Positions 59,294 through 64,000 of a stretch of DNA of 64,000 nt are shown in pieces. The stretch is from Linyphia triangularis (Eukaryota > Arthropoda > Arachnida > Araneae > Linyphiidae): assembly GCA_963978545.1 (NCBI GenBank), contig OZ021725.1, positions 85,978,305 to 86,042,304 on the forward strand, read 5' to 3'. The notes under the pieces are model-generated. The model was not told the origin of the DNA. It saw only the letters and a list, made by a program, of their open reading frames with translations, and did no database searches. A program made the translations under genes and the position numbers. Within the stretch, counting starts at the first letter, position 1; every line of letters starts with the position of its first letter.

Positions 59294-59956
59294 TTATATC
59301 AATAACATTCTGCCGATAGCCCCTGCCGATTCATTTTGAATGTTTGCAATGTTCAAGAACCTTTTTAAGTGGGCGTATACTTGCTCTCTAGTATTACTGT
59401 ACCGCTCTTCCAACAAAGACCAAGCCAACTCATAATTACTATCTACCAGTGGGATAGACTGAACAATTCGATATGCATCGCCTTTTAAGGACGACTTGAG
59501 GTACGATAATTTCATAGCTCCCGATAGACTTTGATTATTATGAATACTGGCTTTTAAGATATCCTTACAAGATAACCATTCATGTAAATTTCCCGAAAAA
59601 CCTGCTATTGTAAGCTTAGGAAGGTTAATAGTATCCACGTTACTTTGTTTCAAAACTCCAGACACAGTTTCCCGTTTAAACTCTGATATTTTACGATTTA
59701 TAGAGAAAGCCAAATCATCTAATACTTCATTTATTTCTTCCTGTTCCAAAGCATAACTATCCATTTCATCTTGGTTGCCTTGGTTGTATATATTCTCAAA
59801 CAACAGCTTTATTTCATTTTCAATACCAGTTAGTTTGTCCTTCATAACACTTAAGTCAGTTTCCACTAAGTCCTCTCCCCAGAACCTAGTTTTTAATTTT
59901 GTTAGTTTAGTTTTCAACACCCGCTTTTTTGTTGAGAGTTCTTGTTTAGAAGCCAT
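59294..59956 (-). pseudogene. BEL/Pao Gag N-terminal part (DUF1759-like)
   Basis: It starts at the ATG at 59956 (MASKQELSTKKRVLK) and runs about 220 codons to a stop at 59294. A coiled-coil-like N-terminus is followed by LPKLTIAGFSGNLHEWLSCK, the LPKL-x-F-x-G-x-x-x-W motif typical of the DUF1759 region of BEL/Pao Gag, and then SLLEERYSN. The frame breaks near 59315, where the next part of Gag continues in another frame, a single small indel. Upstream lies the primer-binding site and LTR. Confidence 0.88.
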
Positions 59957-60051
59957 TTTCAAACGCAAAGGCAAATCGACTTACCCCTCCAGCCGGTTCA
60001 ACTGTTTCCGTCCTGTCCAGAACGCGTTTATCCAAGATCGGTATTCTCACA

Positions 60052-60069
60052 CTCCGGCTCGACGGACCA
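60052..60069 (-). promoter_or_regulatory. Probable primer-binding site (tRNA-Tyr-like)
   Basis: On the minus strand the LTR ends in ...AATTACA and TGGTCCGTCGAGCCGGA follows directly. Its complement is a tRNA 3' end, TCCGGCTCGACGGACCA. From general knowledge of insect tRNA-Tyr (ending CCGGCTCGAAGGACCA) it differs at one base. The TGG after a CA end is the standard start of an LTR-retrotransposon primer site. Confidence 0.65.
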
Positions 60070-60448
60070 TGTAATTTCTGTGGTTGTTTATGTTCGGTCC
60101 GTGCAGTGTTCCTTAAAGGCCAACAAAGCACACCAGATTCATCCGTAATAATCTTTTTATTAATCGTAATGGACTGTAAAACTTTCATCTAAAACATTGT
60201 TAAAAGGGTTAAAAACTTTAGTGGATCATACACCAGATGCAAACCCACAATCAAACGTGGCACACGCCACAGGTTGTTTTTATATCCAAGATGCTGTCTG
60301 GCAAACACATGCCGCCACCTATATTCATTTACAACTACTAAACAATAAAGATGACGCAGTGATTGGCTACTTGCGAGTTTAAGACAATAAAGTAAATAAA
60401 TTAGAGTTGTCTTTAACTACATGATTCAGGGTAAATCATTGTTAAATG
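60070..60448 (-). mobile_element. LTR-type 5' end of the BEL/Pao element
   Basis: The inner end (TACA on the minus strand) abuts the primer-binding site. The 60071-60211 part is repeated at 55731-55876 and the outer 60341-60448 part at 53524-54147. The region from 60212 to 60340 has no second copy in the window. The outer limit is uncertain: TGTAGTTAAAGAC at about 60417 (minus) would give a TG...CA LTR of about 350 bp, but the repeat continues to 60448. Confidence 0.65.
60277..60284 (-). promoter_or_regulatory. TATA-box-like site in the LTR
   Basis: GGATATAAAAACAAC on the minus strand lies about 210 bp upstream of the primer-binding site, in the U3 position expected for the retrotransposon promoter. 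It is called by consensus only. Confidence 0.45.
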
Positions 60449-60859
60449 TGATAGAAAGGATAATCTAACGGCGAACACATGTACAACAACCAAAGCTATA
60501 ATTTGCTTTGCTGTCTTGCTTCATTCTCGGCTTTTTCATTTCCATATTTTGGCATGAGAACATTTGTATTAAAGATGTTTAGTACGGATTCGTCAAATCT
60601 TGATTGACTTCATCCAAAGTCTGAGAACAGTGCGCGTTAAAACGTGAACGGTAAAATCAGTTTAGTACATTTTTTGGTTTTATTTTTAATTCTTATCTTT
60701 CACATGTTCACGAGCTTATTATATATACAAATTAAATATTGGTTAGGTTTGTACGCCAGGGTCGGACTTTTGTTTATTATAGTCATGACAGATATAAATT
60801 TTTTCGTCGTCTTTTTTCCCTATTTAACCCTGAACGACGGAGGGGGTTAAAACCCCTCC
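60449..60859. other. Intergenic / intron of the host gene
   Basis: No gene was recognised. The short frames at 60644-60850 and 60739-60960 are low-complexity and extend into transposon sequence. Confidence 0.4.
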
Positions 60860-60968
60860 CCTTTGCCCCTTATTGGATCCGCCATTGCCTCAAACGAGTT
60901 AATCAGCCCTCCAAAGATTTACCCGCCGCACACACACAAACAAAGTTGAAGTTAATATAAAGGACTTA
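60860..60968 (+). mobile_element. Fragment of the long-inverted-repeat element family next to a splice donor
   Basis: GAGTTAATCAGCCCTCCAAAGATTTACCCGCC and TTGAAGTTAATATAAAGGACTTAAA match the outer end of the right arm at 34110-34175. The terminus TAAAGGACTTAA lies about 9 bp from the GT of the host-gene exon ending at 60978. Confidence 0.65.
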
Positions 60969-60977
60969 AACCCTCAC

Positions 60978-61384
60978 CTCTATTTCTGCCAGCACAGCGG
61001 GATCCACCTGAACCTTCTGGTGATGGCTCGAGATCTTCCTCACCACAGGCCCCTTCACAGCGTACCTCGGCACAACCTTCGCAGTAGTCCTCCACTCATC
61101 TTCCTCCTCCTCGTCAGACTCTTCAGATTCAGACGACGAAGAGGTAAAGACCTCCATCCCGCTGTCCTTGTTGTCCTCCGTCCTCTTGTCCTCCAAAATG
61201 TTGTCCTCTGACTTCGTCCTCGGCGTGCTGTTGTTGACGATGACGGGTCCTCCCCATAGCTTTCTACGGAAGCGTGTGTCCACCAGGTGACCTAGGAAGC
61301 GAAGAGGCGCCTTCCAGGATTTGGTTTCTTTGTTGGAAGGATGGTCGCTGTCGTCGCTGGAGGGAGATCCGGATTTTACATTCA
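60978..61384 (-). CDS. Host gene exon, acidic Ser-rich segment (unrecognised gene)
   Basis: On the minus strand a pyrimidine-rich acceptor (TTCCCTCCTAG, AG at 61386-61385) precedes the exon, and a GAG/GTGAGG donor (GT at 60977-60976) ends it. The frame carries two leading bases, then codes for about 135 residues. These are a Ser/Asp-rich start, a basic segment (WKAPLRFLGHLVDTRFRRKLW), and a run of Ser and Glu (residues about 81-97, SSSSESEESDEEEEDEW), then VPRYAVKGPVVRKISSHHQK. The GC content and codon use are much higher than in the surroundings. The two leading bases complete the phase of the upstream exon ending at 62484 (TTG, Leu). I do not recognise the family; the acidic tract suggests a cytoplasmic or nuclear scaffold-like protein, no more. 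Confidence 0.75.
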
Positions 61385-62483
61385 CTAGGAGGGAAGTTAG
61401 TTTTTAGTTAGGTTTTTTTGGGCGAGGTAAAGTGCAAGGTACAGAAACTGAATTTCTTCAGAACCGTCTTGAGTATGTTGTGATTAGCAGATGATTCAGA
61501 TTTGAAGTAAACTAAGTACATATGAGGTAATTCAATTAAAGTATTTTTGAAGTTCTCTGAAACTATACTAATTGCTATTCTACAGAATGAAGAACTTTTG
61601 ATCTCAAGTAAATAATGATCTTCTCTGATACATGTCGATGATCAAGCAGTGACACTTTTTAGCGTTAAAAATTCCACTACTGCATTGTGTCTTTAAATGT
61701 AAAAGGTTGGAGAAAGTGAGATGTACTACTAGATTCGAAATAAGAAATAAATAAGTTCTAAACCAGATTCAGATATAGAAAGATAGAGATTATCCCCCTC
61801 CCTACCTTTAATTTTTATACCAAATATGTTGAAATTGAAAAGTTCAAAATACGAGATTTCTCTATTGGATCACCGATATAGTGCTTCCTCTAAAAGAAGT
61901 AAGTTTAAAACAACTTCGACAAATAATTTTTATCAATTCTGAAGTCTTCCATTTATGAAATTTAGAGGTCGAAACTGAGGTTAAGTGAAACTAATTCCTT
62001 TAGCAAAACAATATGGATTACAGCAACAATATGGATACTGCCCCCTATCCACCCTAGTCAAAATCTCTTTCCCACCCTAATAACCACACAGGAAGCACAG
62101 CAGTATTAGAAACATGGGTATTTAGCCAATCCTTGGAACTAACTAACGTACTCGTCAAACCTCGTCACACTTTTCCTCGTCTTAAAAACTGTTAATTTCG
62201 CAAATATACCGTTGCATAAATAACTATTCCCCTTAAACTTTGGTCAGACGGTGGCAATATTAAAAACTTTAGTCCCCCCCCCCCTTTTTTTTTTTTTACT
62301 TTTGAAATCTATCCTTATTGCAAATCCTAGGGGCGCAATAACTGAAAAGTGCCAGTAGGAAGTTAAAAAAAAGCAACTTCTCTTGATGTTTTAGAATTTT
62401 GATCATAATTAGTAAACAATCTTTAAATGTGCACATTTAGTACAGCAACAACAACAAAAAAGAAGTCTCTCCAAATCACTCAC
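61385..62483 (-). other. Intron of the host gene (~1.1 kb)
   Basis: It is bounded by GTGAGT at 62483-62478 and CTCCTAG at 61391-61385. It is AT-rich, with C9/T runs at 62273-62299, and I see no gene or element end in it. Confidence 0.7.
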
Positions 62484-62874
62484 AAGAGGAAAGCGAAGCC
62501 ACTGCCCTAAGCTCCCCAAAGAAGTGCTTCTTCTTGAACTTCTCAGTCGGCGAGGACATGAGATGCCTGACCTTGGCCGTCAGGCTATTCCTAGAAGATG
62601 TCCTCCTCAGGTCCTCCGTGGATGTGTACAGACTGGGATTGGAGGAGGACAATGGAAGAGTGTTGGTGTAGCAAGAGGACGAGTCCATGCCGCAGTGCCT
62701 CATCAGACGCTTCTTGGCGTAGAAGGCGTTGCGCTCTACCTTGTCCAAAGTAGAGCCAAGGTCTTGGAGTTCGCTGGAGAGCTCTGCCACTTGGAGACGG
62801 TAGAATTGCCTGTCGTTTTCAGAATCACCGGCTGATCGCCGAAGAGTGGACAGTTGGCGATGGACCATGTCCAG
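62484..62874 (-). CDS. Host gene exon, coiled-coil and Ser-rich segment (unrecognised gene)
   Basis: The acceptor CTCTTGTAG (AG at 62876-62875) and donor CTT/GTGAGT (62484/62483) define a 391-nt exon, phase 0 at the start and one base over at the end. It codes for about 130 residues. A helical, heptad-like N-terminus (QVAELSSELQDLGSTLDKVE, residues about 29-48) continues as a basic segment (RNAFYAKKRLMRHCGM). Next comes a Ser/Thr-rich stretch (STEDLRRTSSRNSLTAKVRH) with possible basophilic phosphorylation sites, and a Lys-rich KFKKKHFFGELR. It joins in phase to the exon at 60978-61384. The Met in its third codon is internal, not a start. Upstream exons must lie beyond the window. The family was not recognised; a cytoskeletal or signalling scaffold would fit, but that is a guess. 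Confidence 0.8.
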
Positions 62875-64000
62875 CTACAAGAGAGAGATTGCAGAGTTTC
62901 ATGTGAGAGAAGGCAAGACACCTTCGGCCCTTCTTATAACACTATATTTCACTTTTAAAACTATGCATTAACATTTCAAAACTTCTATTATATTTTACCC
63001 AGAATTGGGTGAGCGAGATTGGCCGGGATCTGTAGCAACGGCCAGTTTACAACGGGATTCTCCAGTATCGAGCCAATATTGGCCAGCGAATTTATGCTAC
63101 TAGGGTTCTGCTAACAGTTGAAAATAATAGTAGTTTAAACAAGCATTTCTTATTGAAATAAAATTTCGCACAGTTTAAAATATGGATTATTTTGTACATT
63201 TTGTTTAATGGTTAATTATTCGTGTAAACTTTGTTTTGAATATTTCGTGTGATATATGTTGGATTTTAATAATTAGTCGTGATTTAATTAATAGTAGTTA
63301 TTTACCAACTACATACTGCTTCAGAACGTATCATTTTTAATTTTGGGATAAACTGTTTTTCTTCGCTTTATGCTCCATATGAATTTTTTTCAACAAATAT
63401 ATTGTTTTGTTTTACATTGAAAATAATTGCTGGAGTGTCTTGGTTTCATGTCGAATAGTAACTATTTATGAAATGAGTTGTAATCACCCTGAATTTGAAA
63501 TAGTTAAATTAAAGTATTTTCTGATGATTTAAATGATATATACGGATTGTTAAGATATTCCTTAAGAATTTTTATAGCCCGTGCACACTAAACAGTATTT
63601 TAAAAAGAATATTTATATTAAAGCCTAAATACAGGTAGGTTTTGTGAAGATATGACATCTCCGTTTCAAATGATGGAATTCATATTTAATTTAAAATAAT
63701 TTCAAATTTTCAAATTGTACGTTTCTACAAAATATCGTAAATTAAAGTTTTGTTTCAAAATACAAAGTTTTAAATTATTTCGAACTTCACCTTCTTTTTT
63801 TTTTAATTGCACACTTCTATATGATAATAATAAAAGAGTTTCAAAATTTGTATTTTTTAAATACATTATTATAATAAACTAAAATGAATGAAAGAATGTT
63901 CTACAACTCTTCGAGATTTACCATGATGGTTGTGTTTTCCGCTTTAGAAACAAAATTATAATCGAACATTCTCTAGAACAGTTAAATTCGATTCTATGTA
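62875..64000. other. Upstream intron of the host gene, non-coding to window end
   Basis: It begins with the CTCTTGTAG acceptor side. It is AT-rich with no coding potential, RNA gene or element end that I can support. Confidence 0.5.

Overview
The window looks like AT-rich, repeat-dominated nuclear DNA from an invertebrate animal, probably an arthropod; I cannot name the species. The reasons are a Belpaoviridae-type (BEL/Pao) retrotransposon, which is known only from metazoans, a spliced host gene with GT-AG introns, tRNA-derived SINEs, many non-autonomous DNA transposons and a 25-kb satellite array.

Layout. 1-1776 (minus strand): a virus-like block holding the N-terminal part of a family-B, Polinton/Maverick- or adintovirus-like DNA polymerase that runs off the left edge, and upstream of it a PC4/Sub1-like single-strand-DNA-binding protein whose start appears to need a 51-nt intron. 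1790-3516: upstream repeats and a field of degenerate AT-rich modules. 3517-28511: one uninterrupted tandem satellite with a unit of about 368 bp, about 68 copies, in two main sequence types. Its right half is organised as a nine-monomer (3,321-bp) higher-order repeat, and several breakpoints can be read. 28512-44117: intergenic DNA built from nested transposons, each identified by its ends. They include hAT-like elements with perfect 8-bp target duplications, a 3.7-kb element with about 550-bp inverted ends, a Tigger/pogo-like element, and a 75-bp-unit minisatellite in which every unit is a palindrome. 44126-47334: a 3.2-kb non-autonomous hAT element with perfect 8-bp target duplication and a nested palindromic MITE. 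47595-50139: a second copy of the palindromic minisatellite and two tRNA-derived SINEs, one with a 13-bp target duplication. 53524-60448: a rearranged BEL/Pao retrotransposon. Gag, protease, RT and RNase H lie on the minus strand and integrase on the plus strand, with a 375-bp inverted repeat at the junction. One LTR-type end carries a TTAA-flanked MITE whose empty site survives in the other copy. 60978-62874 (minus strand): two coding exons of an unrecognised host gene with matching splice phases.

How the parts relate. There is no operon-like gene set. The window records mobile-element activity: satellite homogenisation by unequal exchange, nested insertions with readable target duplications, and a self-rearranged retrotransposon. 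The least ordinary items are the PC4-like gene next to a protein-primed-type polymerase, the palindromic 75-bp minisatellite repeated at two places with shared multi-unit blocks, and the inverted BEL/Pao element. All functional calls rest on reading motifs by eye; no database search was run.
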